Shown: positions 24,126 to 32,327 of the stretch, in pieces
Position numbering within the stretch: position 1 is the stretch's first letter
How the letters are laid out: every line of letters starts with the position of its first letter
NCBI GenBank assembly: GCA_040754335.1
Contig: JBFMCV010000002.1
Coordinates: 558,001 to 622,000 of the forward strand
Source: Thermodesulfobacteriota bacterium
GTDB taxonomy: Bacteria; Desulfobacterota_D; UBA1144; Nemesobacterales; UBA2774
DNA: 64,000 nucleotides
Direction: 5' to 3'
Program-made: the position numbers and the translations under genes
The notes under the pieces: model-generated
The model's database searches: none
Told to the model about the DNA's origin: nothing
The model's input: the letters and a program-made list of their open reading frames with translations, nothing else

Positions 24126-25508
24126 ATGAAAGGGGTTAGGACAACCTTTTATACGGCCTTCGCCTTAACCTTACTGATTTTAGGCGCGGTCCTCGTATGG
24201 AAGCTCCTCATACGCGGGGAGAGGCCCGGTTTTATAATCATCGGGCTCTCCGCCGTCCTCGCCGCACTCGCGGCGCTTTGCCTCTACTCCGCGGAGGCGG
24301 CCGCCAGGGGCCGGGGAAGGGCCGCGGGGCGGCTCTGGCTCTTCATCGCGACCCTCGTAATCACATACGCGGTCGTCGATATCGCAGGCGGCGCGATATT
24401 CATCCGTACCGTCTTGTTCCACAACTACCCTGACAAGTACGTCCATCACAAGATGCCCCCGCGCATGCGGTACCTGATGGAAAACCCTTACGGCGACTAT
24501 AGCGTCGAAATGGTCACCAACAACATGGGGTTCAGGGGGAGGGACATCGGGAAGAAAGCGCCCGGCACGTACCGCATCGTTATGCTCGGCGACTCCTTCA
24601 CGATGGGGGAAGGTGTGGAGGACGCGAGCACGTTCCCGTGGCTTACTGAGGAGTATCTGAACGGAAGGGGGGGAAGGAAGTACGAGGTGATCAACCTCGG
24701 GGTCGAGAGCTATGCGCCTGTGCTCGAGTATTCGCTCCTTAAGAGGGTTATCCGTGAGCTCGGGCCCGACATGGTCATACTCAATTTCGACATGTCCGAC
24801 CTGCTCAACGAATACGCCTACCGCCGGGCTGCCGTTTTCGACGACAAGGGCGACATAATCGCGGTGGACGGTTTTCCGGAATACGAGAGGAGGAGGGAGA
24901 GCGTGACCGAAAGGACGATCAAATGGGTAAGGGAGCGGCTCTTCATAACGGGGATACTGTACGAGACGCTCAACAGGCGGGCGCTTAACCGGGCGGAGCC
25001 GGAAGCCGGGGACCTGAGCTTGAGGAACGCAGTCGAGAGGGGGAGCGGGATGCAGCTCCTGCATACGCTCGACGCTCCCCAGCTCCCGCAGTCGGAGGAG
25101 ATGTACAGGATGGTCGGGGACAGCATACTGAGGGCGAAGCGGCTCTGCGACATGTACGGGTGTACATTCATCCTCTCCGTGTACCCGTGGGGGCACCAGG
25201 TGAACGACGAAGAATGGGTGCCGGGCAGGTACGGATATATCCCGGAGGGGGCGCGGATATCGGACAGGACTGTGGAGAAGCTCGGGGAGTTCGCACGTGA
25301 AAACGGCATCGATTTTTTCAACGCGTTCCCATGCTTCAGGGAGTATAGGGGCGGGGAGCGGCTCTATTTCAGACACGACATGCACTGGACGCCCGCGGGG
25401 CAGAGGCTCATGGCGAAGTCTCTCGACAGGTTCATCGAAAAAGAGCTGGGGATCAAGGAACGGCCGCGCGCGACGTTCTATCCGACGGGGGAGCGGGAAC
25501 ACTTTTGA
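24126..25508 (+). CDS. Membrane-anchored SGNH/GDSL hydrolase
   Basis: 460 residues. Three hydrophobic segments (about 8-27, 35-55, 70-92) precede an SGNH domain. The nucleophile is Ser157 in RIVMLGDSFTMGEGV; the C-terminal catalytic pair is DMHWTPAGQRLMA (Asp-x-x-His near residue 430). A VILNFDMSD strand occupies the block III position. The layout recalls AlgJ/AlgX-like and polysaccharide O-acetyl enzymes, so acyl transfer to, or removal from, an exported glycan is plausible. That would fit a neighbourhood of surface proteins. Substrate is not visible. Confidence 0.8.
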   Translation: MKGVRTTFYTAFALTLLILGAVLVWKLLIRGERPGFIIIGLSAVLAALAALCLYSAEAAARGRGRAAGRLWLFIATLVITYAVVDIAGGAIFIRTVLFHNYPDKYVHHKMPPRMRYLMENPYGDYSVEMVTNNMGFRGRDIGKKAPGTYRIVMLGDSFTMGEGVEDASTFPWLTEEYLNGRGGRKYEVINLGVESYAPVLEYSLLKRVIRELGPDMVILNFDMSDLLNEYAYRRAAVFDDKGDIIAVDGFPEYERRRESVTERTIKWVRERLFITGILYETLNRRALNRAEPEAGDLSLRNAVERGSGMQLLHTLDAPQLPQSEEMYRMVGDSILRAKRLCDMYGCTFILSVYPWGHQVNDEEWVPGRYGYIPEGARISDRTVEKLGEFARENGIDFFNAFPCFREYRGGERLYFRHDMHWTPAGQRLMAKSLDRFIEKELGIKERPRATFYPTGEREHF

Positions 25509-26119
25509 GGGGGGCAGCCCTGCGGGAGTGAAACCCTTTCATGCTTCGATCCTTCGTCCTTCGACCCTTCGACTTCGTTCAGGACAGGCTCGCAGATCAG
25601 TATTGTCCTTGCTCCGTTATTTGGCGAAAGCTGAGGAGTGACGGAGCAATCATATATGAGCGCAGATTCTGCGCCTCAGGGCGAACGGAGCTCAGGACAG
25701 GCGCGTAGTTCAGGGCCGGCTCCATTGTATGGCTAAGGCAGAGGAGTAACTGTGAGACTGTATACGAGCGCAGGTTCTGCGCCTCAGGGCGAACGGGTTA
25801 TATTTGATGGATGAATGAAAGGCGACACCCCCATCCTGTCCTTCCCCCTTGCATGGGGGAAGGAAATTAAGAGAAAAGATGAGATTGCCGCGGTCGCGAT
25901 CCTGAACGATCCCGAAATAAATCCTGAAACAAGTTCAGGACGGCGTTCAGGGCATGATTCGGGACAGGCTCCTGGCCCTCTCCCCTCGTGTGGAGGGAGA
26001 GGGAACTTCTTGGTTGGGCCGAGGAGTCGGATGGAATCATTAAACACACTATGTGTATGCGCGATAGAAAATTACGAAAAATCCGGCATAATTAAAAGTG
26101 ATTTTCAGGAGGGTGAGAA
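25509..26119. repeat. Gap with two L elements
   Basis: F units flank L elements at 25591-25679 and about 25702-25786; then B (25823-25868), a long C-type composite (about 25900-25965) and a second B-like unit. A CATAAT at 26087-26092 may be the -10 of the next gene. Confidence 0.6.
25591..25679 (+). mobile_element. L element 3
   Basis: GCAGATCAGTATT start and GCGCAGATTCTGCGC hairpin end, inside F. A diverged relative with GCGCAGGTTCTGCGC follows at about 25702-25786, also inside F. Confidence 0.6.
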
Positions 26120-26725
26120 ATGAAAATGATCGATCTGAAATTTGCAGCAGTCATAGCGCTTTCACTCGCAGCCCTGGCCGCGGGGTGCAACAAGAACGCA
26201 CCCGGGCAGGCGAGCGCGCCTGCGTATACGGCGGCGTCTTTCACGGCCGACCAGGTGACGCGGGGCGCCGAGCTGGTGAACGAGTGGAAGTGCAACTTCT
26301 GCCACACGCCCGAGCTCAAGGGCCCCGACGGGAAGCCGATACCCAACCCGGAAAAACTGCTTTCCGGCCACCCGCAGGACGAGCCTGTGCCGGACGTGGC
26401 CGAAATGGTCATAACATCGGACGCGTTCATGGAATTCCTCGACAACCTCGACAACACGACGTGGGCGTCTAACGACACGCTCGTCTTCTCGGCGAACCTC
26501 ACGCCCGACATGGAGACGGGAATAGGGGCGTGGACGCCCGATCAGTTCGTCGCGACGATAAGGCAGGGGCAGCACATGGGACTCGGCAAGAGGCTGCTGT
26601 ACCCGATGCCGTGGCAGGAGCTCGCGGAGCTTCCGGACGCTGACCTCGTATCCATATACGCGTATCTCCGTACAATCGACCCCGTAAGCAACAAGGTCCC
26701 GCCGCCCGTGATGCTTTACAGGTGA
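26120..26725 (+). CDS. Monohaem cytochrome c lipoprotein
   Basis: 201 residues. Lipobox LAAGC with Cys23 marks lipidation. One haem site, CNFCH at 58-62, and a distal-Met candidate in the YPMPWQEL motif. The NLTPDMETGIGAWTPDQFVA and DADLVSIYAYLRTIDPV segments match the cytochrome c subunits that accompany membrane dehydrogenases. It should carry electrons in the periplasm, anchored to a membrane. AGGAGGG precedes the ATG. No dehydrogenase partner lies nearby. Confidence 0.85.
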   Translation: MKMIDLKFAAVIALSLAALAAGCNKNAPGQASAPAYTAASFTADQVTRGAELVNEWKCNFCHTPELKGPDGKPIPNPEKLLSGHPQDEPVPDVAEMVITSDAFMEFLDNLDNTTWASNDTLVFSANLTPDMETGIGAWTPDQFVATIRQGQHMGLGKRLLYPMPWQELAELPDADLVSIYAYLRTIDPVSNKVPPPVMLYR

Positions 26726-26780
26726 GGGGGGAGGACGCAGGCGTTACAGGACTGGATGGCGAAAATGAGAGTCTGATTGG

Positions 26781-27641
26781 CTATGGGGTTCCGTAAATAC
26801 CTTTTTTTAGTTCTATCAAAAGGGTTTTACATTTGTCGAGATCTCTGTCGAATGTGATTGATCGTCCGACCATTGTTGTTGCTAATTTAAATTGTCCGGC
26901 TTCATCCGTTTCTTCGTCAAGAATACGGAGGATCAATTCTTTCGTTTCTTGTTTGACTATCGCTTCTATATCGTGTCCAAGAAGCCTCGCGCCTGCCTCT
27001 TCTATACGGTGGTCGAGCTCTTCCATGATATTGTATTTTTCATTGAAGAGACGGTCTTCATTACCCGCCTGGTAATAGTGCTTTATTATGTGCGCCAGGT
27101 CTGAGGCGTCTCTGTCCTCACCCGCTCTCCTATCATTCCATGAAATGAGTTTCAGCGCCGTCAGTCCGGGGAGAGATGCCACCTTTGCATCGAGCACGGG
27201 TTCAGCCCTTAACCTGACCCTGAGAGTGTTTTCATACGCCTCACTGAATCCGATAACACTCATGGAGGTTTCGTTCTCAGGCGGCCATGTGATTTCACCT
27301 TCAGAGTTCTGAATCTGTCCGAATGGAATTATGTCGATGTATTGTTCTTCTTTATATATAAAGCTGTGTGGGCTTCGATCCTTTCTGAATCGTCCCGTTT
27401 CGAGCAGCGCTGCTGAAAGAATATTATATTGCTCCCAGTTTTCGACTTGTATTGCCAGGTCGAGATCCCTGGTCGCCCTGAAGGAACGTATTCCGTATCC
27501 CAGCTCGAGTATTAGATCCCTTGCTGTCGCACCAATAACGAAGAAGGGTATTCCCAACGAGCCCGCGATCCTGGATATGTCTTCGAATATCGGAATTAAC
27601 CCGTCAGTTCTCCCCGATAAGTCCAGCAATCTCTCTGTCAT
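26781..27641 (-). CDS. AbiEii-type nucleotidyltransferase (type IV toxin)
   Basis: 287 residues from the ATG at 27641; an earlier ATG at 27674 is possible. The nucleotidyltransferase motif is GATARD (37-42) with RATRDLDLAI (Asp59, Asp61). The central SLPGLTALKLISWNDR motif is typical of AbiEii/AbiGii-like toxins. In type IV systems this protein modifies a target nucleic acid and limits phage or growth, countered by the upstream antitoxin. It overlaps the antitoxin gene by about 38 bp, so they are translationally coupled. Confidence 0.85.
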   Translation of the reverse strand: MTERLLDLSGRTDGLIPIFEDISRIAGSLGIPFFVIGATARDLILELGYGIRSFRATRDLDLAIQVENWEQYNILSAALLETGRFRKDRSPHSFIYKEEQYIDIIPFGQIQNSEGEITWPPENETSMSVIGFSEAYENTLRVRLRAEPVLDAKVASLPGLTALKLISWNDRRAGEDRDASDLAHIIKHYYQAGNEDRLFNEKYNIMEELDHRIEEAGARLLGHDIEAIVKQETKELILRILDEETDEAGQFKLATTMVGRSITFDRDLDKCKTLLIELKKGIYGTP

Positions 27642-28758
27642 ATAAAATTCCTGCCGTCTCGATGTTTCGGGCATCGCCTGTCGCCAGCAGATCGGCGTAA
27701 ACGATTATTAGAGGAGCGATACCAAGATGTTCGTTCTGATTATCAGGATTAAATCTGTCGTCCCAGAATTGCCGCAGTATCTCGACATTGACTTTCGGAT
27801 CGTGTCTCATCTGCAGATCGCGTAACAATTGAACCGGCATTTGTTTCGCATAAATCGTTGCGGCCCCGGGCTTGAGGTGACCAGTGAGTTTTGCCGCAGC
27901 GACCTCCCCGCCCCAAAGTGCGCCGTAATTTCTGATATCTGTATTCTGCCACCAGTAATCTTGCATAGCGGTATAACGTCCGAGAGTGAGTGCCGGCCTT
28001 AATTTCTCGTTGTATTCCTCGACCCATTTGTCGAGTAATTTTTTTCTGTCGACGAGTCTGCGGTGCTTGCGTCTTTGCTCTTTTTTAATTTCGACTAAGA
28101 ACCCCTGCTCTTTGAGGTGTCTTATGACCCATCCGACCGTGCCCAGAGCCACGTCTGCGGTTTTTGCTATTTTACGATACGGGGCATTTACGAGATCCCT
28201 GTCACAGAGAAGAGCAAAGACAACTTTTAAACCTGCGGGTTGAAACGCTTGGTTCCTCGGCTCTCTCATAAAAAGAGCGGGGGGAAAGAATTCTGGAGTA
28301 AGCTGTAAAAGCGGCGCGCCTATTGTTTGAGTTTTATTCTCGTTCTCGAATTCATAAGTCCTCGTGTGTTCGCCGGGTTTATTGCCCTTAATGAATATAT
28401 GCAAGCCCGGCTCTTTTAAATATGCGTTCCCCACAGCGTCAATGTAAGCAATATCTAATTCCTTTAATTTGTCGGCTATATTCGGATTAACGTAATCCGT
28501 GATGATCAGACCCTTTCGCGTGAATCTGCGGATTCGGTCAATTACCGTGCCGAGTATGGGCTTGGTGAGTCTCGCTTTGACTTCGACGGCGTAGAGGTAT
28601 TCTACTCCGTCCTTTTTCAAGCGTACTAAGGCATCCGGCACTTGTCCCGGTGTATCTTTATCAATTTGATCGAGACGATAGTCCACCCCAGTGGTATTTT
28701 TAAATACCTCCAGTGCATATCGCAGCAAACCAGTCTCTAATTTCACCCTTTTCATCAT
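27604..28758 (-). CDS. AbiEi-family antitoxin with nuclease-like N-terminus
   Basis: About 385 residues. The N-terminal 150 residues have an EYLYAVEVKARL strand (E-x-K) and GLIITDYVNPNIADKLKEL, an arrangement seen in PD-(D/E)xK-like domains of AbiEi_2 regulators. A winged helix follows (ALLCDRDLVNAPYRKIAKTADVALGTVGWVI, in part), then a C-terminal region ending near DLLATGDARNIETAGILYD. It should bind its own operator. GAAG lies 6 bases before the ATG at 28755; ATGs at 28758 and 28773 are alternatives. TTGTACAA repeats lie just upstream. The two-gene unit is a phage-defence or stability module. Confidence 0.83.
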   Translation of the reverse strand: MMKRVKLETGLLRYALEVFKNTTGVDYRLDQIDKDTPGQVPDALVRLKKDGVEYLYAVEVKARLTKPILGTVIDRIRRFTRKGLIITDYVNPNIADKLKELDIAYIDAVGNAYLKEPGLHIFIKGNKPGEHTRTYEFENENKTQTIGAPLLQLTPEFFPPALFMREPRNQAFQPAGLKVVFALLCDRDLVNAPYRKIAKTADVALGTVGWVIRHLKEQGFLVEIKKEQRRKHRRLVDRKKLLDKWVEEYNEKLRPALTLGRYTAMQDYWWQNTDIRNYGALWGGEVAAAKLTGHLKPGAATIYAKQMPVQLLRDLQMRHDPKVNVEILRQFWDDRFNPDNQNEHLGIAPLIIVYADLLATGDARNIETAGILYDREIAGLIGEN

Positions 28759-28772
28759 ACGCTTCAGATGCA

Positions 28773-28894
28773 TTGTACAATATAGATTATTGTACAATAT
28801 TATTGAACATACGGATTATTTGTACAAATGTCAAGATACTTGTTCAATATTGTCTTGTGTTCAATATTATTGTACTCATTGTCAGATTGTACAA
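28773..28894. promoter_or_regulatory. TTGTACAA operator array
   Basis: Perfect TTGTACAA dyads at 28773-28780, 28790-28797, 28820-28827 and 28887-28894, with near matches (TTGTTCAA) at 28840-28847 and GTGTTCAA at 28857-28864. They fill the region upstream of the antitoxin gene. Autoregulation is inferred. Confidence 0.7.
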
Positions 28895-29006
28895 TTACAG
28901 AATATGTTGAAGAATATCAGGATAATACGAGGTTATCGGAGCATTTAGGATTGGATTTCCCTCCTAAGCACTAACCTTTAATAGGGGGTTGTCATCGAGT
29001 ATCTTT

Positions 29007-29639
29007 TCAATTCGCGGGGGAGCAGCGGAAGACGCGGAGCGGGGTTAATTTCCCCGTCTCTAGATCGAAGGAAATTTTCTCTTCGTACTCGACGCCGAGC
29101 CCCTGCTGTTTCCATTCGGACGCCTCGGGGCAGGGAATCTTCGCGAGCGCGCCCTCAATCTCGTCACGCGTCTCGTAATACGTAAAGACGCCGTCCTCTA
29201 TCTTCGCGTCCGAGTACCTGACAGCGCGGAGCGGATATGTCTTCTCTCTCATGTCGAGGATGCTGATCGTGCGGTATGACGGGCCCGTGCCCTGGTCTAT
29301 GAAGAGGTATCTCCCCGAGACGCCCGCGAAGAAGCCGGCGTCCGCCGCGCCTGCAGGGACGGAGTAATACCTGGCGCCCTTGACGGCTCCGCAGGGGTCG
29401 GCAACCTTCTCGGAGGGCTTGTATACGTCTATGTCCCGGCCGGGCGTGTCCGCTGTTTGCCTTACATATATGGTATATTCCCTATAGACATAGGCCGCGC
29501 CGTCCGGGCACACGGCCGCTTCCGGCGTGTCCGTGCCGGGGAGGAGCGAGACCGACGGGGGCGCGGGGGCATCTTCGCCTCCAGCGCTCATGAGGAGCGA
29601 CGAGAGAAAGAGGGCCGCCGCGGGGAGGGCTTTACGCAT
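29007..29639 (-). CDS. Secreted hypothetical protein, paralogue of 14362-15027
   Basis: 210 residues; signal peptide through about residue 20 (LFLSSLLMSAGGE). It shares the IYxR, DIDVYKPS, YYSVPAG, YLFIDQ and IPCPEASEWKQQG landmarks with the protein at 14362. An internal insertion replaces the N-terminal region. It lies just left of the second IPTL run, as its paralogue lies within the first. Function unknown. Confidence 0.75.
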   Translation of the reverse strand: MRKALPAAALFLSSLLMSAGGEDAPAPPSVSLLPGTDTPEAAVCPDGAAYVYREYTIYVRQTADTPGRDIDVYKPSEKVADPCGAVKGARYYSVPAGAADAGFFAGVSGRYLFIDQGTGPSYRTISILDMREKTYPLRAVRYSDAKIEDGVFTYYETRDEIEGALAKIPCPEASEWKQQGLGVEYEEKISFDLETGKLTPLRVFRCSPAN

Positions 29640-29703
29640 CCGGGTGATTATACACGGACGCGGGAGCGGGCGGAAAGGGGGCGGGCGCCCTTAATTTGCG
29701 CGC

Positions 29704-29732
29704 TTGCAAAAGATTTTCAAAAATCGTAAAAT
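29704..29732 (+). promoter_or_regulatory. Promoter of IPTL gene 14
   Basis: TTGCAA, 17-bp spacer, TAAAAT at 29727-29732. Confidence 0.6.
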
Positions 29733-29763
29733 AGGAACAATCTGATCATTGAGGAGGATTGGA

Positions 29764-30297
29764 ATGGCCAGACTCGCGATACGGTTTTTCCTTATGTTTT
29801 CAGTAGCTTCCGGCTTTCTGACACTATCGTCGCAGGGAGGGGAGATAATTATCCCCCCTGGAAATTGCGCATTTGCCATTTTTAAACTTACACCGCAATT
29901 CGAAGGCTCTATACCGTTCGAATTCATCCAGTCGGTGAACGGGGTCGAAACCCAGATCACTGTCAACTCGAATTTCGTAGGGCCGCCCGATTTTATTTTC
30001 GTCGACCAGGGAGACACCGTAAGCTTCACGGAGCTGCCGCAGGAAGGGTGGACACTTGAGGAGATCGACTGCTTCGAGGGAGTTGGCGTCGAGATCACGA
30101 AGTCTGAGGACTCCGTAACCTTCGAATGCGTCAATCCGGTCGGTGAATTATCCGGTGCGTTCTGCGGCTTCTTTAACAGGGTGTCGGCGGATAAGATTCC
30201 GACGCTGTCTGAGTGGGGAATGATCTCAGCCGCGGCGGGGCTGGGATTGATAGGTGTGTTCTTTGCGGTGCGGAGGAGAAGGGCGATTAATTCTTAA
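29764..30297 (+). CDS. IPTL-CTERM surface protein 14
   Basis: 177 residues from ATG 29764 (GAGGAGGATTGG upstream). Signal peptide ends near SSQGGE (about residue 24). The domain starts CAFAIFKLTPQ and is closely related to protein 16: both have IPFEFIQ / VPFEFIQ, NGVET, the ELPQEGWTLEEI turn and DSVTFECVNP. Tail IPTLSEWGMISAAAG ending RRRRAINS. It begins a three-unit 144-bp tandem repeat of its own 3' end. Confidence 0.85.
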   Translation: MARLAIRFFLMFSVASGFLTLSSQGGEIIIPPGNCAFAIFKLTPQFEGSIPFEFIQSVNGVETQITVNSNFVGPPDFIFVDQGDTVSFTELPQEGWTLEEIDCFEGVGVEITKSEDSVTFECVNPVGELSGAFCGFFNRVSADKIPTLSEWGMISAAAGLGLIGVFFAVRRRRAINS

Positions 30298-30354
30298 AGA
30301 AAGAAATGCAAATCCCCCCGAACCCCCCTTTAAGAAAGGGGGGAATGAAAAGAT

Positions 30355-30441
30355 GAGTGGGGGATGATCTCGGCGGCGGCGGGATTGGGATTGATAGGCG
30401 TGTTCTTCGCGGTGAGAAGGAGAAGGGCGATTAATTCTTAA
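30355..30441 (+). pseudogene. IPTL tail copy R10
   Basis: Full tail code from E-W-G-M to RRRRAINS and stop, 144 bp after gene 14's copy; same ending and same following A-like repeat. Confidence 0.88.
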
Positions 30442-30498
30442 AGAAAGAAATGCAAATCCCCCCGAACCCCCCTTTAAGAAAGGGGGGAATGAAAAGAT

Positions 30499-30585
30499 GA
30501 GTGGGGAATGATCTCAGCCGCAGCGGGGCTTGGGCTGATCGGAGTGTTCTTTGCGGTGCGGAGGAGAAGGGCGCAGTCTGTATAA
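30499..30585 (+). pseudogene. IPTL tail copy R11
   Basis: Full tail code, 144 bp after R10, but ending RRRRAQSV, a different tail. Confidence 0.88.
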
Positions 30586-30701
30586 AAGCGACCAAGAAGA
30601 GATAGAAGATGAGATCTTGAGTTGGATCAAGATGATTGAAAAATTGAGCTCCTTTCCTCAGGGAAGGAGTTAAAGCAGCTAGATCTTTGAGGAGGATTGG
30701 A

Positions 30702-31214
30702 ATGGTTAAATTCATATTCAATTCTTTGGTTATCCTGCTAACGGCCGCGGGGATGCTGGCGATTACGGCCGGTACCGGCTTTTCACAGCAAGACCAGTGC
30801 AGAATTGTCATTACAAAATCTACTGAGCCCGATTCTTCGGAGGTGTTCGATTTCATCAGCATCGTCAACGGTGTCGAAACACAATTTAGTGTGGCCGCTG
30901 GTGGTCAGGAGGACGGCGCGATAGTAAACGAGGGAGAGTCCGTCATTGTGACCGAGGTGCCGCGTGAGGGATGGCGGCTCGAAGAGGCCGATTGTTTTTT
31001 CCTCGACGGAGCGGTAGCCCTGCCATACCCGGGCGGTGTTCAGGTTTTGTGCACCGAGGGGGGAGAGTTTAACGGCGCAAACTGCATTTTCCGCAACAGG
31101 CAGATTCCTGAAATTCCCACGCTCTCCGAGTGGGGTATGATCTCTGCGGCGGCGGGGCTTGGATTGATCGGCGTGTTCTTTGCTGTGAGGCGGAGGAGGA
31201 TGCACGCTGTTTGA
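30702..31214 (+). CDS. IPTL-CTERM surface protein 15
   Basis: 170 residues from ATG 30702 (TTGAGGAGGATTGG upstream). Signal peptide ends near GFSQQ (about residue 28). The domain starts CRIVITKSTEPDSSEVFDF, with EVPREGWRLEEADCFF and CIFRNRQ. Tail IPTLSEWGMISAAAG, GLIGVFFAVRRRRMHAV. No separate promoter is obvious; it could be read from the promoter of gene 14. Confidence 0.85.
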   Translation: MVKFIFNSLVILLTAAGMLAITAGTGFSQQDQCRIVITKSTEPDSSEVFDFISIVNGVETQFSVAAGGQEDGAIVNEGESVIVTEVPREGWRLEEADCFFLDGAVALPYPGGVQVLCTEGGEFNGANCIFRNRQIPEIPTLSEWGMISAAAGLGLIGVFFAVRRRRMHAV

Positions 31215-31260
31215 TTTAGTCGGATCTTTTATAAAGTAAGGTAAACCCCCACCCGATCCT

Positions 31261-31432
31261 GATTTGGTTTAGGTGAGATTGAGTCTGTGGTCGATGTGTT
31301 TTGTGCCTTCGTTCGAGGGCGACCGATTGCGCAATTTGTATTAATGTTCCAATTACCATACACACTCCCTCAATAGTAATCAGCCGGAAGTGACCAGTTC
31401 TTACGCTTGCTCAGAACTGTTGCTTGCAATCG
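31261..31432. mobile_element. Nested J pair
   Basis: Outer arms GACCGATTGC (to about 31330) and GCTTGCAATCGT (from about 31421) pair with each other. Between them an inner J runs from AATTTGTATT to the hairpin CCAGTTCT...AGAACTG. Confidence 0.7.
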
Positions 31433-31688
31433 TCTCTCAAGGGAGAGGGAAAAAGCAATCGCGTCTGGAAGCCGCTCCTACAGCTTATTAAAGGCGAGAT
31501 TCCCGATCAGGTCGGGAATGACAAAGAAAAGAATGAGATTGCCGCGTCGCATACTGCGCTCCTCGCAACGACAGGCCAGGGCGATATTGCCGCGGTCGCG
31601 ATCCTGACACGGGGAAAGGGTTTCTTTTAAGAGTATTTGCGTCCCCGTACGGGGCGATCGGGGGCCGGTAACTGCCTGCTCCATAATA

Positions 31689-31717
31689 TTGAAAAAATTG
31701 TCCCGAAATCGTATAAT
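31689..31717 (+). promoter_or_regulatory. Promoter of IPTL gene 16
   Basis: TTGAAA, 17-bp spacer, TATAAT at 31712-31717; one of the best in the set. Confidence 0.7.
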
Positions 31718-31746
31718 TGATCAACTTGTCTTGAAGGAGGATCGAT

Positions 31747-32277
31747 ATGGTTAAACACTCTTTGAGATTTTTCCTTATGATTACAGTGGTTTCCTGTTTT
31801 ATGGCTGTTTCGGCGAGAGCCGGGGTGTTCCAGATACCTGATGACAATTGTGGATTTGCAATTATTAAAGTCACGCCCCAGACGGAAAGCGTACCTTTCG
31901 AATTCATACAGAACCTGAACGGGGTCGAAACCGAGATCACTCTCTTCTCGAATCCCGAGAAAGAGCCCGAAATCCTGTTCCTCGACCAGGGGGACTTCTT
32001 AACATTCACGGAGCTGCCCCAGGAAGGGTGGACGCTCGAGGAAATAACATGTTTCGAAGGCGCGGGCGTGGATATAACCCAGACCGAGGACAGCGTGACA
32101 TTCGAATGCGTCAACCCGGCCGGAGAATTTTCGCTGGCGTTCTGCCTGTTCGCCAACAGGATTTCTGCGGACAAGATTCCGACGCTGTCTGAGTGGGGAA
32201 TGATCTCAGCCGCGGCGGGGCTGGGATTGATAGGTGTGTTCTTCGCTCTTCGCAGGAGAAGGGCGTTTAATTCTTAA
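31747..32277 (+). CDS. IPTL-CTERM surface protein 16
   Basis: 176 residues; GGAGGATCGAT precedes the ATG. Signal peptide ends SARAG (about residue 25). Sister of protein 14 across the whole domain (CGFAIIKVTPQ, ELPQEGWTLEEITCFEG, DSVTFECVNPAGE). About 75 bp of tail-coding DNA are almost identical to gene 14 while the ectodomains differ more. Ends LRRRRAFNS. Confidence 0.86.
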   Translation: MVKHSLRFFLMITVVSCFMAVSARAGVFQIPDDNCGFAIIKVTPQTESVPFEFIQNLNGVETEITLFSNPEKEPEILFLDQGDFLTFTELPQEGWTLEEITCFEGAGVDITQTEDSVTFECVNPAGEFSLAFCLFANRISADKIPTLSEWGMISAAAGLGLIGVFFALRRRRAFNS

Positions 32278-32327
32278 AAGATAAATCCCCCTTAATCCCC
32301 CTTTTTCTAAGGGGGAAATGGAAAGAT

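Larger units (their letters stand above)
30298..30701. repeat. Tandem tail copies and palindromes
   Basis: A-like repeat, R10, the same A-like repeat again, R11, then a C-like unit and a weak GAGCTCCTTTCC hairpin. Units starting at 30211, 30355 and 30499 have a period of exactly 144 bp. Confidence 0.85.
31215..31746. repeat. Gap with nested J pair in a B repeat
   Basis: A B repeat (AAACCCCCACCCGATCC ... CTCTCAAGGGAGAGGG) is opened by J elements (31261-31432). E, D and G units follow, then the promoter at 31689-31717. Confidence 0.7.

Noticed and set aside
24180-25502. Long open frame of 440 codons on the minus strand
   Set aside because: It mirrors the SGNH hydrolase gene; GC-rich codon use on the plus strand leaves the opposite frame open. 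It has no domain and no ribosome site.
30211-30585. CRISPR-like array of regular spacing
   Set aside because: The regular 144-bp period comes from duplicated tail coding DNA plus a palindrome. Units are long and nearly identical, with no short-repeat/unique-spacer structure and no cas genes.
9172-32277. Diversity-generating retroelement acting on the ectodomains
   Set aside because: Ectodomain variation is spread over the whole domain including indels; no reverse transcriptase, template repeat or adenine-biased variation is visible in the window.
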